Source: Prevotellaceae bacterium
GTDB taxonomy: Bacteria > Bacteroidota > Bacteroidia > Bacteroidales > Bacteroidaceae
Length of the DNA stretch: 5,527 bases
Assembly: GCA_031262265.1 (NCBI GenBank)
Contig: JAISIB010000097.1
Location: forward strand, 1 to 5,527
Direction of reading: 5' to 3'
Shown here piece after piece: positions 4,738 to 5,527 of the stretch. A program made the position numbers and the translations under genes. Within the stretch, counting starts at the first letter, position 1. Each line of letters opens with the position of its first letter. Under the pieces are notes generated by a model that saw nothing but the letters and a program-made list of their open reading frames with translations, had not been told where the DNA came from and did not search any database.

Positions 4738-5527
4738 ATGTGGATAGACTCTTTCCTCGACTATCTTCGATTTGAACGAAACTATTCCGAACGAACAATA
4801 GAGAGTTACGGGATGGATTTGGTGCAATTCCGTGAGTTCGCTCGGGGGAGGGGTATTTTTTTGTTCGGCGACGTCAAAACGACCGACATACGCGAATGGA
4901 TCATTCGTCTGATGGACGAAGGAAAGGCGCCCGCCTATGTCAACCGTAAGTTGAGCGCACTACGTTCTTTCTCCAAATATCTATTGAAGACAAAACACAT
5001 AACCGTTGACCCGATGCTCAAAATAACCGGCCCCAAGCGAGCGAAGACATTGCCGACTTTCGTCAGAGAAGCGGATATGAATCGACTACTCGATGACGAA
5101 CAAGGATGGGAAGACACGTGGGAAGGGCGACGCGACAAACTAATTATTGCCATGTTCTATGCTACCGGCATGCGCCTCTCCGAACTGTTGGAATTAAACG
5201 ATCGGGATATCGATTTCGGCAATGCCCAAATCCGAGTAACCGGCAAACGCAATAAACAACGCCTGATTCCTTTCCATCGCGAGTTGGAACAAATAATGCG
5301 CGACTACATGGCATATCGCAATTCGGAACTGGGAGAAAAACGATTGTCAGCGGATAGCAATACACCCTTTTTCGTCAACACACTCGACCGGCGTTTACCC
5401 AAAACGCAGGTCTATAATATCGTCAAGCAAAATCTCTCGAAAGTAGTTACGTTGAAGAAACGAAGCCCTCACGTACTACGGCATACATTTGCCACGACAA
5501 TGCTCAACAACGACGCCGAATTGGAAT
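4738..5527 (+). CDS. xerC: XerC/XerD-type tyrosine recombinase, 3' end missing
   Basis: The frame is open from ATG 4738 to the window edge (263 complete codons). Xer recombinases resolve chromosome dimers at dif sites near the terminus during division. Residues about 1-85 form the SAM-like core-binding domain (MWIDSFLDYLRFERNYSERTIESY at the start, then YVNRKLSALRSFSKYL). The catalytic domain follows. Visible active-site residues are R146 in ATGMRLSELL, K170 in VTGKRNKQR, and H245 and R248 in SPHVLRHTF; their spacing matches classical Xer proteins. The second catalytic His and the nucleophilic Tyr should lie just past the window, as a normal protein is about 295-300 residues. The position next to rpsU, rather than next to mobile genes, favours a housekeeping Xer enzyme over a phage integrase. 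The choice of XerC over XerD rests on context and is the less certain part. Confidence 0.88.
   Translation, partial: MWIDSFLDYLRFERNYSERTIESYGMDLVQFREFARGRGIFLFGDVKTTDIREWIIRLMDEGKAPAYVNRKLSALRSFSKYLLKTKHITVDPMLKITGPKRAKTLPTFVREADMNRLLDDEQGWEDTWEGRRDKLIIAMFYATGMRLSELLELNDRDIDFGNAQIRVTGKRNKQRLIPFHRELEQIMRDYMAYRNSELGEKRLSADSNTPFFVNTLDRRLPKTQVYNIVKQNLSKVVTLKKRSPHVLRHTFATTMLNNDAELE

Noticed and set aside
4738..5527. The tyrosine recombinase as a mobile-element integrase.
   Set aside because: It has Xer-like spacing of catalytic residues, sits directly after rpsU, and no attachment site, tRNA junction or phage gene is visible in the window.

Overview
This looks like an ordinary chromosomal core region from a member of the Bacteroidota, most likely the order Bacteroidales. 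Three things point there. The gene neighbourhoods (lspA next to a DUF4296 lipoprotein; rpsU next to a Xer-type recombinase) are typical of that group. The promoters fit the Bacteroidota form TTTG-N(19-21)-TAnnTTTG. Genes begin without Shine-Dalgarno sequences. A Tannerella/Porphyromonas-like genus is possible, but I cannot settle it from the sequence alone. I see no insertion sequence, prophage, CRISPR array, toxin-antitoxin pair, rRNA or tRNA.

Layout from left to right. (1) Positions 2-1061, + strand: the 3' end of lspA (lipoprotein signal peptidase) overlaps the start of a gene for a DUF4296 lipoprotein, which is itself a predicted substrate of the lipoprotein pathway. (2) Positions 991-3524, - strand: a two-gene unit, dnaX (clamp-loader gamma/tau subunit) followed 8 bp later by a SpoU/TrmH-family RNA 2'-O-methyltransferase. 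The methyltransferase runs tail to tail into the lipoprotein gene, and the two coding regions share 71 bp. (3) Positions 3525-3606: a compact divergent promoter region serving dnaX leftward and a cell-division gene rightward. (4) Positions 3607-4256, + strand: a DivIC/FtsB-family septum protein, coupled by an ATGA overlap to an uncharacterised four-helix membrane protein. (5) Positions 4257-4480: an intergenic region with 21-bp tandem repeats, nested inverted repeats and a strong promoter. (6) Positions 4481-5527, + strand: rpsU (ribosomal protein bS21), then a XerC/XerD-type tyrosine recombinase cut off by the window end.

The genes cover lipoprotein maturation, rRNA modification, DNA replication, septum formation, translation and chromosome-dimer resolution. 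They look like neighbouring housekeeping units rather than one pathway. The best leads are regulatory and architectural: interleaved divergent promoters for a replication gene and a division gene; a dnaX mRNA that appears nearly leaderless; a helically phased repeat upstream of rpsU; a long convergent gene overlap containing a UNCG-type hairpin; and the unknown membrane protein coupled to the division gene. I found no convincing previously undescribed multi-gene system.
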